Of a DNA stretch of 64,000 nucleotides, positions 18,488 to 28,039 are shown in pieces (the first letter of the stretch is position 1; each line of letters begins with the position of its first letter). The notes under the pieces were generated by a model that was given only the letters and a program-made list of their open reading frames with translations, was not told the origin of the DNA and searched no databases. A program made the translations under genes and the position numbers. The DNA is from Massilia psychrophila (lineage in GTDB: Bacteria; Pseudomonadota; Gammaproteobacteria; Burkholderiales; Burkholderiaceae_D): NCBI RefSeq assembly GCF_002760665.1, contig NZ_PDOB01000022.1:1-64000 (forward strand), read 5' to 3'.

Positions 18488-19210
18488 TCACGGGACCGCC
18501 TGCGCCGCTGGATTCTTCACTTCGACGATGTCCAGCTGGGTGCGGACGTCGGTACTGAATACCTCCGCCCAACCTTCGCCATGGGCAAGCGCGGCGCAAA
18601 TCAACCTATCGAGCATAAAGGCATGTTCGGCCTTAGATTGCGTCGGGATCGCAAAACCTGCTTTTCGAAAGACGTGCGCGATGGGGCTTGTACGGAAGTT
18701 CGGGAAGCCCAACACATGTGTAAGTGCCCGCGTCATCGTCCGTGGGTAGAGCATCGGCACGTCACCGAAAGGCAGCGCTAGCTGCTGAGCGACAATAGCT
18801 ATTATGTCGGTGATCTGTTCGCTGATTCCCCCGAGCAGCGGCTTAACTCGCCGAAGGAGCTGCTGCAAGGATTCATCCAGCTCTGCGGCAATCACAGCGC
18901 GCACGCGCACCACATTGTGTCTGCGGCCACTCGGCCCAGCCGGGGGGGCTTCGATCGAAGACTGGCGGCGCATGCACGAGTGGCTGTTGGGTGTACGGCC
19001 GATAAGGTGCGATGGTTCGTCGAAGCTGAGATTCATACCTTCAGTCTTCGCATGCATCGGTTTCGGGGCAGGGGTAGTGGCAACGGCAATAATCGTTCTA
19101 TCGCAGGCCACGGACCTCGATCCGCAGCTTTTACCCGTGTCCTGGTCACCATGACATATTGACTCGGGCAGTTGTAGGGGTACTAGATTATCCGCGCGGA
19201 TTGTTTCCAT
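18488..19210 (-). CDS. Hypothetical protein upstream of DUF4224-integrase
   Basis: The frame is open from 19438, but ATG 19210 gives a more plausible 240-residue protein. The C-terminal half looks protein-like, with helices around AELDESLQQLLRRVKPLLGG and AHGEGWAEVFSTDVRTQLDIVEV. No family was recognised. It ends 14 bp before the DUF4224 start, so it may head that small operon. The N-terminal extent is uncertain, and the gene may be spurious at its 5' end. Confidence 0.45.
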   Translation of the reverse strand: METIRADNLVPLQLPESICHGDQDTGKSCGSRSVACDRTIIAVATTPAPKPMHAKTEGMNLSFDEPSHLIGRTPNSHSCMRRQSSIEAPPAGPSGRRHNVVRVRAVIAAELDESLQQLLRRVKPLLGGISEQITDIIAIVAQQLALPFGDVPMLYPRTMTRALTHVLGFPNFRTSPIAHVFRKAGFAIPTQSKAEHAFMLDRLICAALAHGEGWAEVFSTDVRTQLDIVEVKNPAAQAVP

Positions 19211-19438
19211 TAGCCGCGCGCCGGTGCGGTACGCCGCAAACGCTTTTCCCGCTGCGCATCGAATCTTTCCCTTAAGCGACCATACGCTCCCAACTGGGCG
19301 GGTTGCGACCGCAGCGCCATGATATTTTTTGCGGTCGCTATGGCCGTGCTGCAGATATCGACTGCTGACTCCGGCATTTTGGCGACCGCTCGGCTGGGCG
19401 CCTGCCATGAATCCTGCCCAAAAGATTTGAGGTGTCAT

Positions 19439-21823
19439 AGAAAGTTTAAGGTGTGTGGCCCCAGCCCGTGTGCCGAATAATGGACTGAATTACGTGGCGG
19501 ATCCACGCTGACCACTACAACTAACGGACCACGTACTGATTCCGTTAGCCTATCGCCTCACATGCGGCAGAACCACCTCGTGGTTCACCTGGCAACCGCA
19601 AATTTCTTTACTACATTATCTGTTTTTTTGGCATCGGTGTTGCAAACACGACTTTTTCACCTGTTTCACATATTTATTTCTCATTTGAGGTAACCGTAGC
19701 AACATTTATTTCAATATGGAAACTATGGCGTCGGTTAGATTGGCGAGTGATTACTCGGTACGGCCAGAAAGCTAGACAGCTACTAATGCGTCACATTGAG
19801 CTTCCCCGTATCAATGAGATAATTTAGCATAACTGCATGCATCATACTTTCGGAAAAGGAGCCGCAGCGTCGCTACTTTGTCATGATTAAAGCACTTCCG
19901 GTTACTCGCAAAATCAGCAAATTTTCAAAAAATGCGTATACGAAATCGAAATCTTTTATGATACTTGCAGCACTCTTCCTTCTGCTTAACCGCACCTGGG
20001 CGCACTCAACCCTCGTCGTGCCTCGGCATTCGCCAGATTTGCTGCTTGTCTCTCGTGTCGTTAACTATCCCCAAGCTCTTAAAAACGATAATCTACCATT
20101 CAAGATTTGCAGCGTTTCTTGACCGCTGACGCGGTCTTTGGAAACGCAGAGCAAACAAGCCCTTAGCCACGAAGTTTTGTGGCGAAGGCTATTTGCTCTG
20201 CACTTTGGTGCAGAGCTGCATTTGATGTCAACATTATGCAGTAGTAAAGTCGCTCGTTGACGAGCTGCACGGCTGTCTTTACATGGCGCGAACCTTCGTG
20301 CAAACCTCGTTCTATTTCGCTAGTCACAGCCAATCCGAACCGGGCAAGGACCAGAATAGGTACGCTCATCACGCACGCAGTCAGGACCCGTTAGGACGTG
20401 TAAAATTGACTGTCATGACCTGATGCGGTGGCAAAAGGCCATATCCCCAACGCAACTGAGGAAACTTTCATAACCTTATCATCTGCGGCGTGATAAGCGG
20501 GCGGCGGCACCACTTTCCTGTAGTTTTTTCGTAAAAATCGAAAATAAAAGATCGTATCGACACAAAGCGTTGATATCGACATGCCCACAACAGACAGAAT
20601 GAACCGAAATTTTTACGAACTATCTCGCAATTTTGAGTGTACCTAAGAAAAATTATTGAGAATATATAATATATCAGGCGCCGAATTTATATTTAGATTC
20701 AACGGACTGCAGCTCATATCTAAAAAAATTATGAACGGAACTGATAGGTTAGCTGAAAATTTCATTGATCATTCATAACCAGATATCGAGCTGTTTGTGG
20801 ATGTTGTTAGAGATCTCGACTTTCGTCGCCCCGCGCGCTTGCGCAGTTGCGGAAGCCCGCACGACAGGTGGCGACCCATGCGTGCAACTTAGGGCGCTCA
20901 ACCGGCTCCCCGATCAGTTCGATGGTGCTGCAACCTCTCATCGCCCAGGGCGGCAATCTGAAAGTCGCGCACCGCCACGTTGCGATTTCAATCGTGCTCG
21001 CGTATGGCCCGCTGCTGGAAAATTTTCGGCAAGACAATGACATGCCGCTCGCGATGGTCCTGCGGTGGGTGGCGCAGCAGGCGCGGGGATGAATCGTTGT
21101 CGAACACTGGCGTCATGTCGACCAGTTTCCGGTCCCGCACGCGCGGCGATGAAACGTTCGCACGTATTGCGTCCCAGACACGCATCGCTATTAGCCGTAA
21201 GCGCGTAAAAGAACCGTTACCAACGGCGTCCTTGCGCTCCTGAGACACCCGTTCCCCGCACGCGAGGACGCTGCAAATCCCCGCACGGCCGGGCGTTGCA
21301 ACTCTATTTTGAGCCAGTTTCAGTGCTATGCTGAAATGTTGATCTCACTGGAGATGACGGATTAGTCGGTGCAAGACCCGTGGAAGAAGGCTAACAACGA
21401 CTCTGGAGAGACCATAAACGGTCGAAGAGTTCCCAGTGGCCTCCGGAGCGCTACAGCCGCACAGCGGCCTTCGACAACACTTCAGTCTCGTTAGTCGAAC
21501 AGGTTAGCGACGGTAAATGCGGCAACCTTGCCAGTTTGCTTGAGGTAGTCGGGCAAAAGTGTGGCGCCCACAAAGATAGCCTTCGGAGCGCCTGTGACAA
21601 ATCGCCGTCCGCTGTCGAGCCGTCCTCAATACTGGCGCGCGGGAAGCTGCCGGAAAGCCATGAAACAGGTCAAACTGCTACTCGTCGAGAGGGGTGATTT
21701 TCGAAAGAGTGGTCATTGGCTGTCGCGTGAAGTTCGTCCACGAGCAATATCTCAAGTTGAGGAGGGTTTTCGCGGTAACCCTCACGCTCGTGGATGAACC
21801 GCGAACAAGCGACGCGACACGCG
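19439..21823. other. 2.4 kb stretch without supported genes
   Basis: Only short frames with no protein character are open here. From about 19,440 to 20,760 the DNA is AT-rich; from about 20,800 to 21,800 it is GC-richer and reads like decayed sequence without a recognisable product. A 79-codon frame (19,883-20,122) encodes a hydrophobic segment near its start but has no recognisable family. The clearest structure is a run of three hairpins at 20,112-20,216. Confidence 0.5.
20112..20216. repeat. Cluster of three hairpins in the gene-free stretch
   Basis: Hairpin 1 (20,112-20,147) pairs GCGTTTC/GAAACGC and GACCGC/GCGGTC around TGAC. Hairpin 2 (20,166-20,183) pairs GCCAC/GTGGC. Hairpin 3 (20,195-20,216) is a perfect 9 bp stem GCTCTGCAC/GTGCAGAGC with a TTTG loop. 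The spacing is about 12-18 nt. This could be a structured RNA, a protein-binding region or the relic of a mobile-element end; nothing identifies which. Confidence 0.5.
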
Positions 21824-22933
21824 CCTAGCTGTCTAGATTCGTGGGATCATGTACCCATGCGTAGTTGGCCACTGTTCAAAGCCAGAGACGCCCTGCGTAC
21901 AATGCAATCAACGACAACCCACCGGCGACTTCATGACACAAGCCCTGCATAGCCAAGCGCGTACAACCCACCTGATCCGTGAAGAGATCCGTACCTCGAC
22001 GTTGTCTCAAGCGGCCCTCGCGCGGCTCTATAATGTCACGCGCCAGACGATTCGCAAGTGGCAGGATCGCGATAGCCCGGTGGACCGATCCCACAATCCG
22101 ATCACGATGTACACCACGCTCACGCCTGTACAAGAACTGATCGTGGTGGCGCTGCGCGAGACGCTCCTGCTGCCCACCGACGACCTGCTTGCAGTCACAC
22201 GTGAGTTTATTAATCCGGCCGTCTCGCGCGCCGGCCTGGGGCGCTGCCTGCGCCGCCACGGCGTCTCAGACCTGCGCGATTTGGTCCCTGTCCTCGAGGG
22301 CGAGAAGCCCGCGACCAAGAAGACGTTCAAGGACTATGAACCGGGCTACCTTCATATAGACATCAAGTATTTGCCGCAAATGCCCGACGAGACTGCGCGA
22401 CGCTATTTGTTCGTCGCCATCGACCGCGCAACCCGTTGGGTCTTCATGGAAATCTATGCCGACCAGTCCGACAGCAGCAGCACCGATTTCTTGATCAAGG
22501 TGAAAAACGCCTGTCCGATCAACATCGTCAAGCTACTCACCGACAACGGCAGCCAGTTCACCGACCGTTTTACCAGCAGGAAGAAAGACCCCGTCAGCGG
22601 CGATCGCATACCTACTGGCAAGCACGCATTCGACGTGCTCTGCAAAGACCTGGCGATCGAGCATCGCCTCATTCCGCCACGCCATCCGCAAACCAACGGC
22701 ATGGTCGAACGCTTCAACGGCCGCATCAGCGAGATCGTCAATCAGACCCGCTTCGGTTCTGCCGCCGAGCTCGAATCGACTCTGCGCAACTACCTCAAGA
22801 TTTACAACAACAACATCCCGCAGCGCGCACTGGAACATCAAACTCCGATCCAGGCGCTCAAGAAATGGCATGAGAAAAGGCCCGAATTATTCGCTAAACG
22901 CGTCTATAACCAAGCGGGTCTTGACACCTAGCC
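21824..22933. mobile_element. IS481-family insertion sequence with 6 bp target duplication
   Basis: The element runs from TGTCTAGATTCG (21,830) to the inverted end read on the other strand as TGTCAAGACCCG (22,927), about 1,098 bp. The identical flanks CCTAGC (21,824-21,829 and 22,928-22,933) are the target duplication, included in these coordinates. Ends starting TGTCAAG-like and one transposase frame are typical of IS481. The terminal repeats are imperfect. The intact duplication suggests a fairly recent insertion. Confidence 0.82.
21933..22931 (+). CDS. IS481-family transposase
   Basis: The 332-residue protein has an N-terminal helix-turn-helix (LSQAALARLYNVTRQTIRKW) and an rve integrase-core catalytic domain. 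DDE residues appear in LHIDIKYLP, LLTDNGSQF and a Glu in NGMVERFNGRI; RHPQTNGMVERF is typical. ATG 21933 is the natural start; the open frame extends 28 codons upstream into non-coding sequence. The stop codon runs 4 bp past the right end of the element. The frame is intact, so the element may be active. Confidence 0.92.
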   Translation: MTQALHSQARTTHLIREEIRTSTLSQAALARLYNVTRQTIRKWQDRDSPVDRSHNPITMYTTLTPVQELIVVALRETLLLPTDDLLAVTREFINPAVSRAGLGRCLRRHGVSDLRDLVPVLEGEKPATKKTFKDYEPGYLHIDIKYLPQMPDETARRYLFVAIDRATRWVFMEIYADQSDSSSTDFLIKVKNACPINIVKLLTDNGSQFTDRFTSRKKDPVSGDRIPTGKHAFDVLCKDLAIEHRLIPPRHPQTNGMVERFNGRISEIVNQTRFGSAAELESTLRNYLKIYNNNIPQRALEHQTPIQALKKWHEKRPELFAKRVYNQAGLDT

Positions 22934-23143
22934 AACGCGTCAAGCAACGCATTGTCGCACCCGGCCGAGCGGTGGATCGCTGCCGACGCATGCTTTCATG
23001 CGCGGGACGCCCTCCTCGTCGCTTACTAAGCTCATTCGTCGACGTCGTCGGGCAGGCTGGCTAAGAGCTCGCCAATCCGCGCCAACTGTGCCTGCAGCGC
23101 GGGTACACACGAGGCAACGGCGGGAACCGTCAGATCGGACGAT

Positions 23144-23473
23144 TCAGTCTTTGATAAGAAACCGTTCACGATCGTCCCCGAGCCATTTCGGTTGCCGACC
23201 GCGACCCGTCCACGTTTCGCCGTTCGGGCCCCGATATTTTGCGGGGACGTTGCCTGACGACTTCGACGACTTACTCGTTTTTTTGCCAACGCCGAGATCG
23301 CTTGGTGCAATACCGAATTCACTCATCATCGAGCGGATTTTGGCAACCGCGTCCGCCTGGCCAGCTTTTTTCACACTGGCCATTTCTTTTTCTAGCGCGG
23401 CGCGCTGTCGTTTATAGGTCGCTTCGAGTTCTGCATATTTTTCTTGCAGTTGTGCGAGTGTTGGGTTTGTCAT
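23144..23473 (-). CDS. H-NS family histone-like protein
   Basis: The 109-residue protein has an N-terminal coiled-coil oligomerisation region (YAELEATYKRQRAALEKEM). A linker follows, then the H-NS DNA-binding core KYRGPNGETWTGRGRQPKWL, which contains the GRGRQP AT-hook-like loop. Such proteins silence AT-rich foreign DNA, and island-borne copies often adjust expression of their own element. It lies between an IS element and the mobilisation genes as a single gene. Confidence 0.9.
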   Translation of the reverse strand: MTNPTLAQLQEKYAELEATYKRQRAALEKEMASVKKAGQADAVAKIRSMMSEFGIAPSDLGVGKKTSKSSKSSGNVPAKYRGPNGETWTGRGRQPKWLGDDRERFLIKD

Positions 23474-23874
23474 TGAGTTGTCTGTTCTGGTTGTTGGTAC
23501 TTTTATATGTGAGTAGGGGCGACTTTGAAAAAGTCGATGTTAATTGTCTCATATCTTCGCGCTAACCCGATCTATCGTGCGGAAGGCCGCGTTTATCAGC
23601 AAGGAAATCTGGAAGGTGCTTTGAAAGCTCAAGCAGAAGGGACAGTCTTTCCGAATTCCTCATGAGCTATCGATAGTCAGTGATTTCAGTGGAGGGCGGA
23701 GTTCTCGAGGCGGACCAGTACCAGGTAGTGTTTGCAAACACGGCGATCGTCTAAAATTCGACACGGCAAGTCTGTGCCCGCGATGACCGATTTTCTACCG
23801 CCGCGGTAGCTTATTAACGAGGTGGCACCGAGCTACTAACCGGTATCCGCTAAGCCTGAGAACCTCGAAGTATT
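23474..23874. other. 400 bp gap between hns-like gene and relaxase
   Basis: No open frame with protein character and no clear terminator were found. It should contain the promoter of the H-NS-like gene on the minus strand. Confidence 0.4.
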
Positions 23875-25497
23875 TCACTTCAGCCGGATTTGCCTATTCG
23901 CTTGGCGCGCTTCGGCGCGTTGATCTTCTCCGCCAAGCAGTGAAGGGACGTGCGTTTCAACCGCTGCTCCAGCGTCGACAGGAATTTTCTCGATAGCTAC
24001 GTTATGCCGGCTGATGCGACCGATTGCGCTGCCGCCCACGCCCGCCAAGTCATCTCTTGCCTTCTGCAAAATCACTCGGTCACACGCAGTATTTGCGACG
24101 ACGTCGAATCCTGCCCGCAGCAATGCAGTCATCGCGCGATACCTGAAATCATCGCTTCCGCTGCGCACCGTGAGCGATCTCCATCCTTTTATTTTCGCAA
24201 GCTCGATCATTGCCTCGATCTCTTTGCCGTTGCCCCTGTCGCAGTGAATACTAAGCCCCCGGTCAACGACCCGACCGTCCCGGTTTGTGAAAACGACGCC
24301 TTCAAGTGATTTATCGACGCGCCAATATTTCGCGAGCTTCTCTGATGACTGCCCATAGGTTTTCTCCAGCATCTGCTGACGATGCCTGCTTCGAGATTGC
24401 GGAATATCCGCTGGAATATTCGCGAACAGAGGCCTGCGCAAGCGGGAATCGAGCGCTATTTTTTTATGATCTTTTCGAAGAGCGTTTTCTGCTTTCCTGC
24501 CTGCATCGGCACCGCGCCCAGCTTCTTCGAGAGAGGATTGAGTGATAATTCGATCAACTCGACGCGCGTGCTCGTCATTTTTAATGTCGCTGTCATGCAT
24601 GGGGGCAGCCGAGCGAACGGTGGCATGTTCTGCAGGAACTGATCGTATTGCGACAGCGATGAATCCGTTATCGCCAAGTTCTCGATTTCGTTCCGCAATT
24701 GCATTTCGTCGTGCTGCGTTACCCCGTGCGGCAAGTTGTTCACTATCGCGAGTTTGCTCATACTGGATAACTTTCTGTAGTTCAGACCATTTATATTTCT
24801 CGCCCAGTTTCGATCCCGAAAACGCTACGCCGGAAAATGTAAAACTGAATCCGTTCATTTTCCCAGTGCTCGCAATGTTTGCGACTACGCCGATGCCCTT
24901 GGCCTCAAGCCGGCGCACAAATTCGATTGTACTGGGACGCCCTCCTGTTGCAGCGGTCACAAGTTCTTGCAAAATAAGGCGCGGAGGCCGCTCGCCGAGG
25001 CGTATAGCTTTTTCTACTTCGCCATTTGTTAGCGCCTTATGAGCAGCTTCTTTGCTCGCGCCGACCGGTGTTAATGCGTAGTCTCGTTCGAGCTCGCGCA
25101 TTAGCTTCTCTTGACGCTTGTAGTCGTTGCTATCACTGACCACAGTTCCGTCGAATCTGATTCGATTGGCAAGGATATGAATATGCTCGTGGTCAGTGTC
25201 GGTATGACGCGTTACAACGAATTGGCTTTCCTCAAGGCCCATGGATTTCAAGTATTTATTGCCAATTTCTATCCACTGTGCGTCGGAAAGCTTTTCGCCG
25301 GGCGCGGCAGAAATAGAGACGTGCAAGACCGCCTTTTTAAGATTGGGACGAAGTTTGCGGATTCGGCCAAATTCCTTCGCCATTGCGCGGGACTGCACAC
25401 TGGCGAGATTTGTATACAATAGCTGGCCACCATATTTCCCCAGATCGTATTCGAGTGCACCCCGAAAGCCAGCGCCTATTTTCTTTTTAGCGATCAC
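23875..25497 (-). CDS. Relaxase (MOBP-type, MobA/VirD2-like) with C-terminal LPD7-like domain
   Basis: The 540-residue protein begins with the relaxase N-terminus and has the three-histidine metal motif in HTDTDHEHIHIL (residues 98-109). This domain nicks oriT and stays bound to the transferred strand. The C-terminal 120 residues (KGWRSLTVRSGSDDF, then RAGFDVVANTACDR) resemble the LPD7 domain found behind relaxases. The start overlaps the mobC-like stop by ATGA. No type IV secretion genes are seen, so transfer would depend on a helper. Confidence 0.9.
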   Translation of the reverse strand: MIAKKKIGAGFRGALEYDLGKYGGQLLYTNLASVQSRAMAKEFGRIRKLRPNLKKAVLHVSISAAPGEKLSDAQWIEIGNKYLKSMGLEESQFVVTRHTDTDHEHIHILANRIRFDGTVVSDSNDYKRQEKLMRELERDYALTPVGASKEAAHKALTNGEVEKAIRLGERPPRLILQELVTAATGGRPSTIEFVRRLEAKGIGVVANIASTGKMNGFSFTFSGVAFSGSKLGEKYKWSELQKVIQYEQTRDSEQLAARGNAARRNAIAERNRELGDNGFIAVAIRSVPAEHATVRSAAPMHDSDIKNDEHARRVDRIITQSSLEEAGRGADAGRKAENALRKDHKKIALDSRLRRPLFANIPADIPQSRSRHRQQMLEKTYGQSSEKLAKYWRVDKSLEGVVFTNRDGRVVDRGLSIHCDRGNGKEIEAMIELAKIKGWRSLTVRSGSDDFRYRAMTALLRAGFDVVANTACDRVILQKARDDLAGVGGSAIGRISRHNVAIEKIPVDAGAAVETHVPSLLGGEDQRAEARQANRQIRLK

Positions 25498-25865
25498 TCT
25501 CTTACTCCAATCAGGTCTAAGCGAAGCCGACTAACTTCACCGATCATATGAATTAAAAGATCGTCAGCGACGATAACCTGACGACCAGCATTTGCATGTT
25601 TCGCAAGCTGATTGAGATTCGCTGATAAGCGAGCGAGCGATGCGTATTGGTCGCGATTAACAGCGGGCGCAGGGGGCGAAGGAAGGCGGCGCGATAGCGC
25701 TGTCTCACGCACGAATTCCGCCAGGCGCATCGCACACGCAAGGGCGCGTTCGCACAGATGAGCGTGCTCACCACGCGAAAAGGCCACGTTAACGCTCTTG
25801 TAGCGCACGTCCGCTGCTGGTAGACGCGGGCGGCCGCCGCGGGATCTTACTTTCGTTTCCGTCAT
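25494..25865 (-). CDS. MobC-like relaxosome accessory protein
   Basis: The 123-residue basic protein starts with a ribbon-helix-helix-like region (RSRGGRPRLPAADVRYKSVNVAFS). Its helical C-terminal part (LARLSANLNQLAKHANAG) is typical of bacterial MobC proteins, which help the relaxase melt oriT. A strong AAGGAG site precedes the ATG. It overlaps the relaxase start by 4 bp and faces away from the probable oriT. Confidence 0.82.
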   Translation of the reverse strand: MTETKVRSRGGRPRLPAADVRYKSVNVAFSRGEHAHLCERALACAMRLAEFVRETALSRRLPSPPAPAVNRDQYASLARLSANLNQLAKHANAGRQVIVADDLLIHMIGEVSRLRLDLIGVRE

Positions 25866-26294
25866 AGTTTTCTCCTTAGTGAGCGCAGCGGGTGGTATTT
25901 CCCCCCGGAGGGCAGGTCACCCCAAGCGAAGCGCCGGGGTGAGTTTCCGCGCAGTGGAAACATGGCTTGCTACTAACCTGCTGTTGCTTTCGAACTATTG
26001 CGTCTACGCTAACATGCGTTGCCAATCAGAACCTAGCCGGAGACCCTACGTCGGCGGGTTTTTCGTGCCGGCGACGAAATAAGTGCCTCGGCCGGACGGG
26101 GGCGGCAACGTTGTTCGTCGTCGAAAATGGGGGTGCGGTAGACTGAAGAGAGGCTGCAATCGCTTAAGCGATTACAGCCGCCCTGGCGGGCGCGAGGGGG
26201 GGCTGCGGGGGAGGAAAGGCGGGTACCTGCAGTCAGCAGGTCTTGGCCGGCGCCTGGATCCCATTGCGCATTAACGTGAGTTCACCAATTAAAA
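25866..26294. other. Probable oriT region
   Basis: This gene-free stretch upstream of mobC holds two adjacent inverted repeats: TCACCCC/GGGGTGA (25,917-25,942, 12 nt loop) and GTTTCC/GGAAAC (25,943-25,961). A 28 bp near-perfect palindrome lies further on at 26,152-26,179. Paired inverted repeats next to mobC and the relaxase gene are the normal setting of a mobilisation origin. The nick site was not identified. Confidence 0.5.
26152..26179. repeat. 28 bp palindrome
   Basis: Two 14 bp arms (GGCTGCAATCGCTT and its complement) meet without a loop and differ at one base pair. It lies 115 bp before the exonuclease-like genes. It could be an operator for a dimeric regulator or part of the transfer origin. 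Confidence 0.55.
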
Positions 26295-26846
26295 ATGACC
26301 CGACTCAACATCTTCCTTGATACTGAATTTTCTGATTTTGTCGGCCTCGACCTAATCTCGATGTCGCTTGTTGCTGGCACGAGTCCACCGCAAGAATATT
26401 ATGTCGAGATTACAGATTTTGATCGGACAATCTGCAACGAATTCGTGATCGCGAATGTCTTGCCGAATTTAAATAAAGCGCCTGGACGTGCTATGTTATA
26501 TGACGCTGCACGTGACGACTTACGCGCCTGTCTTGAGGAATTTCGCAAAGCCAATGCAGTGGTTTGTTATGATAACGTCGGGGACTATGTGCGGCTCCAG
26601 GAGCTCTTATATCAGCCCTAGCGCGGCACGGAGTACGTTCGTTTTCCCGAGTGGCTGGGCACTCATAATATTTATATGCAGCTTGATCCTGTTTTGCTTT
26701 TAGAGTATTGGCGGGACCATCTGGAATATACGCAACGTCATGCTTTGCACGATGCGCGGGCGAATGCTGCTGACTATATCGACGGCGGTGAGGCGCAAAA
26801 GTATTTAGATACAATCGTATCCCGAACGCGAACACGAGCAAGATAA
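26295..26846 (+). pseudogene. DEDDh 3'-5' exonuclease-like gene with in-frame amber stop
   Basis: The first 108 codons (MTRLNIFLDTEFSDF start) end at TAG (26,619-26,621). The same frame continues to TAA at 26,844 with sensible sequence, including RHALHDARANA, the exo III H-x4-D motif. DTEF supplies exo I. The full product would be 183 residues, similar to small RNase AS-like exoribonucleases. The final TAA overlaps the ATG of the second copy (TAATG). It is either inactivated by one base or read through. Confidence 0.7.
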
Positions 26847-27318
26847 TGCGAATTTATATAGACACGGAGTTCACGAATTTTGAAGCGCCGTCTTTAATAT
26901 CGTTGGCACTGATCGCTGATACATCGCCACCAAGCGAATTTGATGGCGAGCTTGTGGCTGGCGATTACGAAATTTCAAGCTGCAGCAATTTCGTCCGAAA
27001 AAATGTTGTGCCGGCTCTCGGCAAGCGACCAGATCGAGTTTTAAAGATTGAGGAACTGCGCAGCCAGGTGCGCACTTTCGTAAAACAGTTTGCTGCGAGT
27101 GACCCGATTATTAGCTACGACTACCCGCTCGGTCTCGGTTTTTTTAAGGCAATTGTCGGCGATATACCCGCTGGCTACGATACGAAAGCATTAGAGGAAA
27201 ATCCTCCGAAAGCGTCGTCGACGAATATTTTCTGACGAATCCGTATCATCATCGGCACCATGCCCTGCATGATGCCCAGGCGCTACGACATGCACACAAA
27301 GCGGGGTTTCCACCATGA
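26846..27318 (+). pseudogene. Second DEDDh exonuclease-like gene, frameshifted
   Basis: The paralogue of the preceding gene starts MRIYIDTEFTNFEAPSLISL and keeps exo I (DTEF). The frame ends at 27,235, but another frame continues with EYFLTNPYHHRHHALHDA, which contains exo III, and stops at 27,316. The coding length is one base short of a whole frame, so a single-base loss between about 27,190 and 27,230 explains it. A 41-codon frame starts with ATGA overlap at 27,315 and may be a truncated neighbour. Confidence 0.68.
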
Positions 27319-27411
27319 CGATCAAGCTAAGACGATTTCTTGCGAGCGATGCGTTTCAGGCGGCCGCGGCGAAGCGTGTTGCTGCGGCAGTTGGTGAGGC
27401 CGGCGCGACCT

Positions 27412-27768
27412 TTAACGCTGGAACCTCACAACATCGGTGAGCAGCGGAACTCGCAGCGGTCCGCCTCTATCGATGCAGTACGAGGCGTAATCGACAAAGT
27501 GTCGTTGCCTCGAACGGTAATGGGGGTAGTGGTCCAGATGCCAACGACAAGCATCGATGAAATCCTGTGCCGGTATGGCTAGCTGTTTTGATAGCTCTTC
27601 AAAACGGTTCAAATCGACCAGCAGCTCTGCACATTGCGCGTCGTTCGCTGCGTTCGGGGCCCAAAGCACTCCGGCTGGCAACTCATGAATCGCGTAATCA
27701 AGAACCGAGTAAATCTGAGCCACCTCCCGCTCAAGGGCTTGTACACTGGCGCCTTCTGGAATTGTCAT
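27412..27768 (-). CDS. Hypothetical protein
   Basis: The 118-residue acidic protein has a helical N-terminal half (SVQALEREVAQIYSVLDYAI) and a C-terminal segment with several His/Tyr residues (CRWHLDHYPHYRSRQRHF). No family is recognised and no strong ribosome binding site is visible. The reading frame is convergent with the exonuclease-like pair. It may be real on sequence character alone. Confidence 0.4.
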   Translation of the reverse strand: MTIPEGASVQALEREVAQIYSVLDYAIHELPAGVLWAPNAANDAQCAELLVDLNRFEELSKQLAIPAQDFIDACRWHLDHYPHYRSRQRHFVDYASYCIDRGGPLRVPLLTDVVRFQR

Positions 27769-28039
27769 AACGAGTACGTGGTTAAGTAAATTATCTTTGA
27801 AGGACCGCTTTTGGCTGCGGATTCAATCGATGATTGCAACACTCTAACCTAAGTAGGCGCCGAGAAATTATTGTGATTTATAGCGAACAGCAAGGGATGC
27901 GATGCAAGGCGTCCGCCGCGACGCCTAGTTACGGCCACCGAAATTCGACATTACAGGAGAAATGTCATCTTTTGCAGCGGTTGTCGCAAGCGATTCGAAG
28001 TGGGCCGAACACCAACGCCGATTCGACTGGTCCCTTGAG

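Noticed and set aside
23032-23322. 96-codon minus-strand frame overlapping the H-NS-like gene
   Set aside because: Its last 40 residues look faintly protein-like, but it overlaps the H-NS DNA-binding core in another frame and has no family.
24150-24165. Possible att repeat of the tRNA-Ser 3' end (ATCGCTTCCGCTGC)
   Set aside because: Only about 9 bp match the tRNA end, and it lies inside the relaxase gene.
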